A DNA stretch of 64,000 bases from Rhizophagus clarus (lineage: Eukaryota > Glomeromycota > Glomeromycetes > Glomerales > Glomeraceae), in assembly GCA_015698045.1 (NCBI GenBank), contig BLAL01000047.1, forward strand, positions 496,001-560,000, in the 5' to 3' direction. The notes under the pieces are model-generated. The model searched no databases. It was not told where the DNA came from and saw only the letters and a program-made list of their open reading frames with translations. Of this stretch, positions 50,698 through 63,029 are shown one piece after another. Numbering within the stretch: position 1 is the stretch's first letter; each line of letters starts with the position of its first letter. A program made the position numbers and the translations under genes.

Positions 50698-52440
50698 GAT
50701 TGGATAGTGAGCGCTTATAGACTCGTCTACTTCTTATTATGAACTTCCTTTTTTTATGATGAAAATATTTTTTCTTACGATTATGGAAAAAAACAAAGAC
50801 GGTCCATAATTTGTAATAATATTTTAAATTTACTTAAGTAACAAATTTTACTTATTTTATTTTTCTAAAAAACATCAAATTCTTTAAGAACATATGTCAC
50901 ACTAGTTGGGATACGTGTATATATAATTGTAAAATTTTATGTATTTATTTCAAAACCACATTAACTCATATGTCATTCCTTTATTAAATAATAAGAATTG
51001 TATTATTATTGTTATTATTGATTTATTGTTCAATGGAAATACATACTTTCTTTAATAAAAAATTCTTTGATTCTTAAGAAAAAAATTTTATGCGCATTCG
51101 GTACGTAAGTCATAACCAAAATTCCTAAGTGTACTTATTGTTAAAAGGATGAACTATATATTGTATGTTATACAATAAAGAGTGATAATTGTCTTGACGT
51201 TTTGTAATTTGTATCAAATAACAATGGCCAGTAGTATATTATATAGTTTTCGTTTACTATCAACTGAAGCAAAAAATCAAGTTTAATTAATTGTATATAT
51301 TTGTTCACAGAAACTATCTTTGCAGTAAGTAATCCGTCATAAATTTTGGATCTCTAACTAATCAAATATTCGTTAAGTCTTTAAATTCTTCTTATAACGA
51401 ATTTGAGATGAAAATTATGAATGTGTTTCACTTTTCTGAAATAATACTTGTAAATATTCATTTATTTTTAGTTTTACGATACGTCAAGCAACAATAGTAT
51501 TTGTTACTTAATGGACAATATAAATTCGTGGATGATTTGACGGAATAAATTTAATAGCAGACTCAATCTTTACTTTTGATTTGTTTATAATAATTGTTCT
51601 TTTTTTTTAAAAAAAAAAAAATCAATTTAAATAGTGTAATTATTCTATGACGGATAAAAACTAAAAATTTTAAATATCAGGAAGAGCAGTTGCTCGTATT
51701 ATTGCATTATACTTAAATTTGTAGTTATAGTACAAATATCAAAGGTAAGGGGATCACCTATGAACGTATCAGTAGCATCTATAAATTGAACGACTAAGTG
51801 AGTTCCCTTGTCGACGATTTCACTTGTTAACGTTCGGAAAAAACAATAATAAGATTTGATATGGAATAACACGTTAGCATAGTAAAATGATCAAGAAATT
51901 ATATGAATGTAAGTAATAACGATAATCGATAACTTTTAAACAATAATTGGTCAGAGTAAGTCGAATTGTTGCCTTCTTATATAAGAAATTAAAATGGTTG
52001 TTTGTTGAATTCTTGGCATTTACACTAACTTCTCAAAATGATTTTTTAGGAAAGCGAAAAATAAAATATACATTTACGGATGAGATGATAATCATGGTAT
52101 AACGAAAATAAATGGTATTTTCGGCATACCCAACTTAATATAACGTTGACGATAAGTGTTTTCTTATGGTAACGAATATAAAATAATATTTGATAACGCA
52201 ATATATTTAAAACTTCAGAATACTCCGTATGGTAAAAAACCTAATTTTTGCATAAATGAGTCCCAATCTTAAAATTACTTGATTCGGAATTAGCTCATGC
52301 AATAAAATGTACATATTTACAGTAAAGTTTAAATATAATATTACAGTGTTAATAATGTGGTCGTCTGGTTATAAAATTACATAAATATACATGCTCCTCT
52401 TTTATTTTTTAAGTTCGAGAAGGAAAAATTTGAGGAAGTA
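50698..52440. other. Intergenic
   Basis: No gene supported. A+T-rich, with a poly-T/poly-A junction at 51601-51620. Confidence 0.4.
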
Positions 52441-52669
52441 AAGAAAAGGTGCAGAATGCAGATGAAATTCTTAGTAAATTAGATATGTTTTCAGATATAT
52501 TATGCCAAACCCTCACAAGTTCAACTGTACTTTTTTATGATAGTAATTTATTGTTCGATTCAGTCCTAGTTCTCAGTAAAAGGAGTAGTAGCAGCACTGG
52601 TAATAATATTAACCAAAGCATCCCGATATCTAACTACATACAGCTTTTGTATTATTATCCCTATGAAAA

Positions 52670-52815
52670 AGAATGCCCAGAAAATGTCCGTCTATCCAGA
52701 AAATTGCAATATTCCGGAAACTTTCTGGACATTTGACCAGAACCATAATGTCCAGAATATTGCAATATTCTGGACGTTTTCTGGATAACGGACATTTTCG
52801 GGTCATTTTCGACGA
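52670..52815. repeat. Nested inverted repeat with a perfect 26-bp palindrome
   Basis: The centre (52750-52775) is a perfect palindrome with the core ccagaatattgcaatattct. Outer arms at about 52671-52705 and 52777-52812 are near-complementary (gaaaatgtccgt...atccagaaaa against ttttctggat...acggacattttc). A partial extra copy of the core lies between them (52695-52730). This looks like a foldback or miniature inverted-repeat element. Small open frames here are by-products of the symmetry. Confidence 0.8.
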
Positions 52816-54654
52816 CAATTTCAAGACATTCTTTATTTATAGGGCACGTGGATGTTATCATCCTTTTGATAAATCCCACGATAAGCATCTTATTAGAATT
52901 ATTGACTTCTAAAGTCATGTGTTAAATTCGTAATGTTTTTTTCTTGATGAATTATAGTGATTGTGAGGATTGCAGTTTTTAAAATTGTGGTTTAATTACT
53001 CTTAACCACGCTAAAATTTAATAAAGTGCTTCATTTATTATAATCTTTTCCGATATTCATATTTACTAAATAAAGAAGTTTATAATTTTATTTGTAATAT
53101 TCGATTATGATGAATAATGGGTACACTCATCTTAGTGGAATAATATTTTTAATGTTATCGATCAGCAAAATTTGATTATCTTTTGATCTAACCACTAATA
53201 TGATTATGATTTATGATTTTATTAAAATTATCGGTTGAACATGCACGATAGGACAAACAAAGCAACATACGTAATTTTTTATTAAAACTCGTAAATAAAA
53301 TTATGAACTTGTTTGCGAGTTTCAATACTTCTCTGGAGCATCTAACTGTTTTAATCAGCGTAAATTAATAAGTTCAACATGGTGCAACATCAAATAAAAA
53401 CGAATGGACTTAAAAGCTTCTATTATTTAGGGGTATCCGGCAGAAAAATTTTATCAACATTGTAGACGAAGATTTTATAATAATAGGTTTTCAATTACAT
53501 TATTTTACAAATGATATTTCAGGAGGATATTTAACATTAGGATTACTCTTTATGGTTAGTTTGTTTTCTGATAGAAAATTGGTATCACCGAACATCCGGA
53601 TGTTCGGTGACTAACTCCGTCATAAATGAAAATATGCAAATCATTTTCTAGAACATTTTTGGATAGCCTGTAGATAAAAAACGGAAGTAATTAAATATAT
53701 TTTATTGAAAAAAAAAAAAAATGAAAAAATGAATATTAACACAACAATAAAAAGTATTTATTAATTAAATTGTTACCAAAATAAATTATTTTTATAGGAT
53801 TTTTTTTTGGTTATAACTTATAAGGATATTATTTATTATAAATTCTTTTTGTATCTACAAGTAAGATTTATGTCATTACGAACTTTCTTCGTGTATATAT
53901 TAATTTTATCTGATTAAAAATTGCTAGTTTATTTTTTTATAACAGTCAATGCCATGTTTTTACGCTAATCGCTTCTTTTTTCATTCATGTAAAAAATTAT
54001 TTAGATTCAATCTAAATGATTACCATTACAATCATTTAAAACCTACGATTCTTTAATAATTGGATTACTATTTTCCCTTTAAACTTGCTGGTTGTATTTA
54101 CTTTTGAATCTGTGTAATGTTGCAACAAATATTGCAAAGATAACATTATCTGCAACGTTATAACTTTATCATCACAATTACAAGGCGTAATCAATAGTGC
54201 ATACATATTTCCTTAAAAGTACTCTTTAATTAAAAGTGATCAGCATGAATTCGATTGATTATTGATTCTCAAAAAATAAAGGGACATATTCAGTTTTTAT
54301 TGACGTTTAATGTAGTATTAATAGAACAAACAGGCAAACGCCAAAGTGACACAACGCGTATTCAAAATGTTTTTTTTTATTACAAATTTGAATTGTCACA
54401 TGATATATTTGCATACACTCGCATTACTTTTATCATGTGATACAGATAAAATGGCGTGATTGCATTAATCTATAACTAATTTGTTATACTGTATGTAGCA
54501 ATTAAAAGTGTTGTACATTACATCGGCAAATCCATTATCCTGAGAAATTATTATCGTAATTCATTTCGTGACAATACATAACGTATAAAAGCAGATATTA
54601 CGAAGACTAAAACATTTTGTACGATACTGGCGTAAAGTTGTAATGCATTATTAA
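52816..54654. other. Intergenic with one perfect palindrome
   Basis: No gene supported. 53585-53610 is a perfect 26-base palindrome (half-site tcaccgaacatcc). A short stretch at 52411-52470, just before the foldback element, reads as a charged peptide exon (FEKEKFEEVKKRC) but stops at once. Confidence 0.5.
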
Positions 54655-54657
54655 GAC

Positions 54658-54700
54658 CGAAAATCATTACTAATAATTTCGAATACAAAACCCTATTTAT
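54658..54700 (+). promoter_or_regulatory. Shared kinase promoter element (copy E, diverged)
   Basis: Reads gaccgaaaatcattactaat, then aatttcgaatacaaaaccct, ending about 75 bases before the ATG. It is the most diverged of the five copies; the ccgttcagcc end is absent. Confidence 0.55.
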
Positions 54701-54774
54701 TTCTCTCGTAATTTTTTTTTAGCTTTCAACTCATAAAATTCCCGAACCTTTTTTTTTTAAAAAAAATTCCATTG

Positions 54775-56885
54775 ATGTCTGCCATACGACAAGATCTTGT
54801 TCAAGCAGCAATTGCTAGATCACATAGATTAATAAAATATAATGTTCACTATGACATGCATAAACAATATGAATTTCAACAACAAACAGTTCTTGCTGAT
54901 GATTCTCTCACTAAAGACGAAAGAACTTATGCGATAAAACGGTTAAATAAAGCATATGATCGAGATAGAGTTCTTAATAATTCAGGATCAAAAAGAACTT
55001 GTGAAGATTGTAAAAAAGAATGTTTGGCTAAATATTATTGTGAATTTTGTGTTCGGAATTATTTAAAAGCGAATTTTTCAAATTGGACGTCTGGAAATGA
55101 TGATATTGATAATCTAATTCAAAAATGCCAAACGGAAACACTCTTACCAAGTAGAATAATTGAATGGATTCCATATAATAATTTACAAAATATCAAGTAT
55201 CTAACGAAAGGTGGATTCTCTGAAATTTATACAGCGATTTGGATTGACGGAAAATATGAAGAATGGGATTCTAAAGAACAACGATTAAAAAGATTTGGAA
55301 CACAACATGCAATACTTAAAAGCTTATATGATGTTGAAAGTGCAAATCAAAGTTGGTTTGAAGAGGTTCGTAATATAAATGTATTCAAAAAGAAGTTGAT
55401 AATTAATTAGATTTATAATAATATGTATTTTTTTTCAAATTTTATAGGCTAAAACACATTTAACCATAAGTAATAAACGCGCAGAAATTGTCCAATGTTA
55501 TGGTTTAACACAAAACAAACTAACTGGAAATTATATGCTTGTAATGAATATAATGGATATAAATTTGAGAGAATATTTACAATTGAACCATAATAAACTT
55601 ACATGGAAGCAAAAAATTAATATTGCTTTTGAAATAATTAGGGATCTTTATTTTATTCATAAAGAAAATGCAATTCATAGAGATTTGCATTCGGGAAACA
55701 TATTATATTCTCAATTTAATGATCATTGGTACATAAGTGATCTTGCATTCTGTGGACCTGCTAATAAGTCATCAAAATGTATATATGGAAATCTTCCTTA
55801 TATAGCACCAGAAGTTATTAATGGAAAAGAATATACATTTAAATCTGATATTTATAGTATTGCAATGCTCATGTGGGAAATTTCATTTGAACAACCACCA
55901 TTTATTAATTATGGACATAATTATGATCTTGCAATAAATATTATTAATGGTATAAGACCAAGAATAGCATCCAACTCAGGAATTCCTGTAAAATATAAAA
56001 ATTTAATGGAACGATGTTGGAATGCTGATCCGTCGAAAAGACCTGATATTTATACACTTTGGGATAAGATGCAAAAAATTAATTACGATTATCAACATAT
56101 GAAAGATGAATCATTTCAACCAAAAATATATAGTAATTTAGAAATAGTCAAAACAAATAGCTTAGTAAGTAATATAAATAGCAGATTATTTACGAGTAGA
56201 ACCCATCAATTTGAAGGTTTGTCTGAATCAAGAAATACAACAGAAGGTACCATTTAATTATTATTTAAAATACCTATTAATATTAACAAATATCACTCTT
56301 TTTAATTTTAAACAGATAACTTGGAAGGTAATAATAATAATAATAGTTAAATACGAATTTTGTTTAAAATCATCTTTGTAAATAAATATTTTACTTATTT
56401 TAATAGCATTTCATAGTAAATTATATGATTTCAATATTCCCAATAATAGTAAGTATTTTTCATACATATAGTTAGATATTTAATATTGATTTTTACATTT
56501 TCTTGATCTAGTTGAAGACTTCAATAAATTAAGCAATCAGAATAATAGGACATCAAAAATGAATAGTATTTTTAAAGGTTCGTAATTTCATGTTTCAACA
56601 ACGAATTTTTTTTATAAAAAAAATTGACAAATAATTAATGACTTATATTTTAAATTTCAGCCAACAATAAAAAAATATCAATAAAAAATAGTAAGTAAAT
56701 AAGCTATCATCATTAATTTATTAAAACAAATATTTATTAAACGTAATTTTAAGATATAAAAGAAACAACACAACGAACAAAAGGACTAAATACTAATTTA
56801 AATGGTAAGTAAAAAGCAAAAAATTCTACTTGTTATTTATAAACATATTTTATATTATTTAATTTATTTTATTAATAAAGATTAG
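54775..56885 (+). CDS. Kinase E: TKL-type kinase with DLA motif and shortened tail
   Basis: The ATG at 54775 is chosen because it opens MSAIRQDLV, like the paralogs. Exons 54775-55365, 55448-56246, 56316-56327, 56407-56448, 56512-56577, 56661-56690, 56754-56804 and 56881-56885 give about 531 residues. Exon 6 is cut to ten codons (NNKKISIKN) with its own GTAAGT donor. Exon 8 meets TAG on its second codon, so the acidic EFEIPDD end is lost. The Cys knuckle, Lys182, HRDLHSGN and APE are present, but the metal-binding DLG is DLA (SDLAFCGP, residues 295-297), which may weaken catalysis. This is the most diverged copy (ISNKRAEIVQCYGLTQNK) and the most distant from the others. No F-box relic follows it. 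Confidence 0.8.
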
Positions 56886-57079
56886 GGTGAAATATATAAT
56901 AACCCAAATTGGAAGATTTCTAATGTTTTATTATTTAAAATAAAATGTTTAGTACTTTAAATTAATAAATTCTTTTAAATTATGAATAAATTTTCTAGAT
57001 ATTTAAATAAATGATTAAATTTTCATCCCAATAAGAAACTAGATTTTTTTTTTATTAATTATTTTGTATTTTATTTTAA

Positions 57080-57150
57080 ATTATTTAAACACTAAGGCTG
57101 GAATAGTAAGATCTCTTACAAATTTCTTAGTTTGTAATTTGGATAATTTA
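57080..57150 (-). repeat. Kinase 3' flank element (copy near E)
   Basis: On the minus strand: caaactaagaaatttgtaag, agatcttactattccagcct, tagtgtttaaataat. It lies about 200 bases past the kinase E stop, consistent with the original, longer tail. Confidence 0.7.
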
Positions 57151-58849
57151 AATAATTTAAATTTATTTTTATATAAATAAAAATTGTTAATAATACCGCA
57201 ACTCACTTTGTTACGTAATTTGTGTACTGTCCACCCTGAATCTGACGATCATTTATTAATTTAATATATCCAAAGAACGTCTTAAAGCATAAAACTTTTG
57301 ATACGCGACGTTTCTAAAAGCCGATGTTCAACAATAGATTAGTGTTAATGAGGACCACTTATTACCTGTTACCAAAAATTTCATAATAATTTAATGCATC
57401 TTTGGCTTTCTTAGGTCATATACTATTATTCTAGTATTATTTTAAAATATATATAAAGAAAATTAAATTAAAAAATAATAAAAAATAACAATAACTTATT
57501 TAAAATTTATTAAAATAAACTTGTTTAAGGTTTTTAAATGTTGATTTTTTATTATAAATATTAAAATAAAATATTCGGTGTTGTTTTTTTTCTCTTCAGT
57601 AAAGGTCAAATACATTTAAAGACTTGAACGCGACAAAAAAAAAAAGATCAAAATTTCAAGGATGATATAGTTTAATCGGGCGAGTTTTTTAACTGCAGGG
57701 GTATTTTCTTCGTAATTATGATGTAGTTTATTAGGAATATTATTGTGTAACTATACTGTTTAAATAAATACTTTTCCTACATTTTCGGTAATTTTTAAAT
57801 GAACTTTATTAAATTCATGCAAGTTGTCGTAAGTCGTTAAAATTTGAGAATACGGAATATTTTCCTAACTTTCATTTAACAATACTTATAACTATTAATG
57901 CTATGCACAACGAAGTAGGCACTAGGTGTTTCGGGCGAAAATCCGAAACGTTTCGCCAAGTTAGGCCGAAACCTTCGAAACTGCATTTGTAGATCATTTT
58001 AGGAACTGTTTCACCTTCTAGTTGTTCCTCACACGAATAAAAAAAATTTGTGACTATTTCTCTAAATGTAAAATAAAATAAAATGAGTAAATTTATTAAA
58101 AACCTCGTATTGGCTAGAACCGCATAATTTATCGCCCAATTTTGGTGTACATCCTACGCTCAGAAACTGGTCAAAATCACAAAACTATTTCAGTTAGTTA
58201 GATTTAACAATACAAACTAAATCAATTTCGGCTGAAGTTTAATATTACCTGTCTTTAAATTTTACACCTACTCTTACTAATAAGATTACAAAAGTCAAAC
58301 TTATTTACCATTTTATTGTTAATAAAAATAGATGTGTTCTTAAGACAAGCGAGAGACTTTAATAAGAAATGGTGCACTATCATCATTGTATCTCCATAAC
58401 GCCGTAATGAATTTTTAATTAAAGAAAGACACAAAGAATTGAACAATTTTAGTAATTTTAGTACATGATCAATTAAATCGCTTATTTTACAAATAAAATC
58501 AATTTGTTTACGCGTTGTTATTTTTGTTTTTCTTTACAAGGATAAAGACGCAAAAGAACTTCTTGTAAGCTACAATTGATAATTGATTAACATTTAATGA
58601 AAAACAAAAATAAAATCCTTTAAACAAAAGATTATCATATGTTGTAAACTTGATAAAATATTATAAAAAGAAAAAAATATTGAGACCGAGTTTTTCTGTT
58701 TAAAATGTTAAAAACTTTTTAATAAAAATTGAGAAATGTGTTTTTTTCATTTAATTTTAATTTACATCATATTTCGGATTTCGGAACCATATTTTTGTCA
58801 TACACAATCATGCTCGGGTCAAGAAAGTAACACAAGGAATTTAGTTTTT
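57151..58849. other. Intergenic, with a TTTCGG/CGAAAC-rich patch
   Basis: 57928-57985 has several copies of cgaaac/gtttcg words, including the palindrome cgaaacgtttcg, possibly part of a dispersed repeat. No coding region supported. Confidence 0.45.
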
Positions 58850-59700
58850 GCCCGCGTGGTCGGGTGACGTACACTCTGGCACTCTGCATTGTTATGTTGA
58901 TCATTGCTAATTCAATGAACCTATACAAGTAAAAAACGACACACAAATCCATAAAACATTCCTCCAGACTCTAAAAGCAAGATTGTGGAGAAGGTAAAAT
59001 ACATACGGTATTGCATATTTAACAATTTTAGGAGTCACCATAATTATGTTAAGCTTCGTTCAGAATTTTTTTTGTTGAACCTTTTTTTTTTTTATGGGAT
59101 TTACAACGAAACAAACAATTTGTGATCAAACTCGTATGAGGAAATATCATTCCATTTTTGGAATCAATTACATTTTAAGAAAATGGACAAAAAAATTGCA
59201 ATTAGAACATTTTCGTTTATAATGAACCATGTTGTTACACACCAAATTATCATAACTAGTAAAAAAAAAAAGATCATTAGAAGATTATTGATAAAATTTT
59301 TACGAATGAAAAATGAAATGATGATGTAATCTTTTGATATATTTAAATGAATATAAAGTTAATGAATGTCAAACAATGCTAACCTGGTAAAGAATTTAAT
59401 TTAACCAAAATAAAAATAGCGCAGTGCACGTTTTATAATTTATCATATTGTCTTCCATATATATATTTATTTTTTTTTTTTGGAATATAATATTTTTTTT
59501 ACCCCTTAAAAAAAAAATTGAGAAAGTTTTGCCTTTTATAGAAAATTTTCTTTCTTTCTTTTTTTTTTTTCTTTTGAACTTCCTGAAAAAACCAGATAAA
59601 AAAAAATTTCGGTCAAGATTTAATGCCGGTATTTTATCCAACCTGTTGTATATCCTGTTGAATAACTCACTTAAATAATCAATGAAACGAATATAAACAT
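58850..59700. repeat. Diverged direct repeat, copy 1 (partner 63030-63900)
   Basis: Shares with 63030-63900, in the same order, tgcattgttatgttgatcat, aaaaacgacacaca, ggaaatatcattccattt, ttaaccaaaataaaaata, a block of poly-T then acccctta, and acctgttgtata. I estimate roughly three-quarters identity with indels. It ends about 490 bases before the MGN gene at 60189. Confidence 0.75.
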
Positions 59701-60188
59701 GTTAAACATGTTATTGATAAAATATCAAACTATGTTGAAACAAAGTTCAGGTGCTCGGATCAAACAATACAAAAATGTATGTGATTGTCAAAATTCCAGA
59801 TAAAGACACTACAGTAAAATCAACTGACGGCGCAGTAAATATATTCGCCATCTATAAATTTTTTAACGTTTTATTTTAACATCCGACGACAAACAACATG
59901 AAACTGTAAAACGACAAGGATCTAAGGATCTTGCTTACATTGCTTACATACATAATATTTAGTTAATTCTGTTTATTAATCATGAATAAATATTCTCGTT
60001 TCTTCAACGCGTAAGTTGAATAATTGAATAGTTATTTTTAGTAATAACTAATTATACACTAATTTGTTGATGCTAAAAAAGTAATGATTTAAGGATTTAT
60101 CGTATAATATAAATAAGAATTTAATTGAAAAACTCTGCAGCGAACTTTTTCATAAAATTAAAATAATTTTCTCGATAAAATTCCAATC

Positions 60189-60678
60189 ATGGGAAACGAC
60201 ATCAGCAAAAATGTTAAAGATCTTGAATCAAAACTAGATAAAAAATTCTCCACCTCTCCCTTTCAACCTGACCTTTTCGAAGAATTATCCTTGGAAGTTG
60301 CCAAACAACGAAAAATTAAAAAAATGCAATGGATACCTTATAAAGATTTTAAAAACATAAAATACATTAACGAAGATGGTTATTTAAATTATTCTGCAAA
60401 TTTAATGAACAATTTTGATAGAATCAAAAATATAAAAATTCTTTTAAAAGAACTAATTAATTCGGAAAAAATGACGCAAGATGAATTAAAGCTGGTGAAT
60501 ATATATTTTTTTAATTTTACTTTTTATTATCATACATTAATTCAATTTTTATTTATAGACTGCAGTTGAATTCGAGTACAGCAACGAAAAAAATTTAACT
60601 GAAGTTTTGGGAATTTCTCAGAATCCACTTACGCTCAATTATGTTATAGTCGTTAACTATTATTCTCCTTCGACTTAA
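60189..60678 (+). CDS. N-lobe-only pseudokinase with MGN start, paralog 2
   Basis: Two exons, 60189-60494 and 60559-60678, give 141 residues. It has the same plan as the 50114 gene but lacks the extra Lys-rich stretch of about 25 residues near its start. MGNDISKN fits a myristoylation signal (Gly2, Ser6). The kinase-like part runs from WIPYKDFKNIKYI through INEDGYLNYSANL and LLKELINSEKMTQDELKL. Exon 2 begins TAVEFEYSNEKN, contains LGISQNPLTLNYVIV, and ends YYSPST. The intron position is identical in both paralogs and lies near that of intron 1 in the full kinases. Catalytic residues are absent. Likely a membrane-tethered regulatory or decoy protein; this is inference. Confidence 0.75.
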
Positions 60679-61574
60679 ATTTTTTTTTTTTCAATATATT
60701 CAGAGTTTCTTTTTTATTTTCTTTCTGTTCTTTATTTAGTTTTTTTCTTACGGTTATGAAAACAAAGGCTGTGGTCTACAATTTTTAGAATTTTAGAATT
60801 TATTATTTTGATTGTTCGTTTTATTATAAAATTAATATAGGCTCAGATATCCGAGTTGTTGGCCTTGCTACGTACATAGATTTTAAGTAACAAATTCAAT
60901 TTTTTATATTTCATAAGTATGAATTTCTTTAAGCAACGATATGTTAATCTAATCTAAGACTTTATAAGTATTAATAAAAATAAGGTGAATTGGTGAATAT
61001 GAAATAATAGAATGAAAATATACTGTATCGGTATGCATTTTAAAAAGCCTTTGAGCAGGTAGATTCTTTCTTTTTCAGCTTATATTTAATATTTTAGTAA
61101 TAAAATATGTATTGTAAAACAATTTTTTAATAAAAGTTTATATTAAATTTCAAACAGTGTTTTTCAAAAACTTTTCATTTTTTTAAAGTTTATTATCGAA
61201 TTTCTTGTTAAATATATTTTTTTTTATTATACTCATTTACACCTCGCCTTAGAATACGATGCAAATGTCACATGGTCACGTGATGGCGGCGTTCGTGTTG
61301 TTTAAATTTATCTGATTATTTTTTGAGCTTCTTGAGCTCTAGTTTTCCTCTTTGCTGTCACCTGAAACATATAACCGATGGTATTTTGCAAATTTTATTA
61401 CGTGATATTTATATTATATTGTAGAGTTAAAAAAAAATCATTGTCCGTGACCAGGATTTCATGGTGTGATAATGACCTCAAAGTATGGACAAAAAGCGTG
61501 ATTTTTGTGTGATTTTAATTTTTAATTCCCCAGAATTAACTCAAATACTATGGCCAAATTTACTTTTTACCTTT
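60679..61574. other. Intergenic
   Basis: No gene supported. 61255-61330 is less A+T-rich and holds gtcacatggtcacgtgatgg, including the E-box-like palindrome tcacgtga. Confidence 0.4.
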
Positions 61575-61592
61575 TTCTCGTAAAATTTAAGT

Positions 61593-61731
61593 GATAATCA
61601 ACAATACAAACCCCCTCGCAACACTTTCTAATAATAACAAACTCAAACGGCTAATGCAAGCTAACCAGCTCACACAAATCCAGCAATTACTAACTACAAG
61701 GGATCGGAGAGTTAACCTAAAAGATCTATAA
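61593..61731 (+). pseudogene. Short coding-like relic, C/A-rich
   Basis: One plus frame is open for about 46 codons with normal protein composition (NTNPLATLSNNNKLK, then RLMQANQLTQIQQLLTTRD, then RRVNLKDL) to a TAA near 61731. Base use (C-rich, T-poor) differs sharply from its surroundings. Upstream frames are interrupted. It may be the end of a decayed mobile-element protein. Confidence 0.3.
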
Positions 61732-62029
61732 TGTTGTCAATGTATTAATGTGTATTAATGTGAGAGGAATTGTCAATTAAGAAATAATTGAAATAATTTA
61801 AAAATATATAATAAGAAAAGAAAATTGTAATAATATACTCTAAATTATAAGGGTAATAAATTTTTGATAACAAAAAATTTACAAAGGGTTTAAATATAAT
61901 GGTAAAACGTGGAAGAAGGTTTATATAATGATGTGGCAGAGCAAAGGGAAGATACGTGGCTGCGTGGCGCATTTTTTTATCAACAAAATTAGAAATTGGG
62001 CTTTTACTAAAAATGACAACACCAACAAT

Positions 62030-62580
62030 CTGTATATACAGTATATACAGTATATATCAACATGTGATCGAATTGTTTTAAATATATTATCGGGAACTAG
62101 AACCGGTTTGCGGGTTCCAACCATTTTTCCGATGATTCGGTCGTTTAAAGCGGGTGCAATGCAACCGGACCGGGTACTACAAACCAGTTTGATAGTGCTA
62201 GCACGAAATTATAATCACATGATATCGGTAAATAGCTTAGCCACTTCTTCTATTAACCTAATGTATTTAAGGTAAATAAATGGTCATAACTAAAGCAAAA
62301 TAAAAAATCAATAAAATGCAAGATAAAAAAATGATGGAAATAAATAACCCAATAATGTTCGAGGTATATTCAAACTCGGCCGAGTGTAAAAAATGACCCG
62401 AACTCGTCTTGACCCGATTATAGTCTGACTCGGCCATCGAATTGTATTTAATTACAGGTTACCAGGTCAAAGCAAAGGTATAACCCAGTTCATGCGGGTT
62501 ACGGGTCATCAAGTCGTGATACCTCAACCCATACGGGTCGGGTTAATTACCCGAATCTAACCCGAAGCAATTAGCATGTA
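62030..62580. repeat. tatatacag tandem and (A)CCCG/CGGGT-rich repeat region
   Basis: 62031-62058 contains about three copies of gtatatacag. 62090-62580 is much more G+C-rich than the rest and packed with acccg/cgggt and accgg words (for example acgggtcgggtta, cgaactcgtcttgacccg, and the palindrome actcggccgagt). Open frames here are by-products of the repeats. Confidence 0.6.
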
Positions 62581-63029
62581 TTACAAATTGCGGATAATGA
62601 ACGTTCTTCCTATACTGTATTTACATTCATTCTTAACCAAAAAAAGATGTATTTAAAAAATTAGTTACTATATTACAATCAATATTGAAAAATATATATA
62701 TAATTTTCATCATAACAATAATAAAAGTTGAATTTCATTACTAAAAAGTTTTTAAAGCTGCTTCCTGCTAAACTCCCTTGCCTTATAAGTATTATTTTTT
62801 TTTTTTTTCATTTCACAAATTTCACTATTATTGCACAAAAAACATTCATAAATAAAAACATGTGATTATCTCAATGTAAGATCACGGATTTCTAAAAAAA
62901 AAAAACGCCCAAGTTTGGAATAAAATAGGAAGACAATTAATTACCGAAAAGACTAATGCAAAACGAAAGAAATCAACAATAAACAATAGTGTAACGAAAC
63001 ATACGTTACATACATGATCCGCTTGTTCG
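62581..63029. other. Intergenic
   Basis: A+T-rich with poly-T and poly-A runs. Nothing supported. Confidence 0.4.

Noticed and set aside
52449..52918. Several overlapping open frames on both strands
   Set aside because: They lie in the foldback element; its symmetry keeps both strands open. No protein-like conservation.
59448..59678. Phe/Lys-rich open frames on both strands
   Set aside because: Low-complexity poly-T/poly-A sequence; not protein-like.
61928..62275. 115-codon open frame on the plus strand
   Set aside because: It overlaps the tatatacag tandem and accgg-rich repeats, has no splice or family support, and the opposite strand is open as well.
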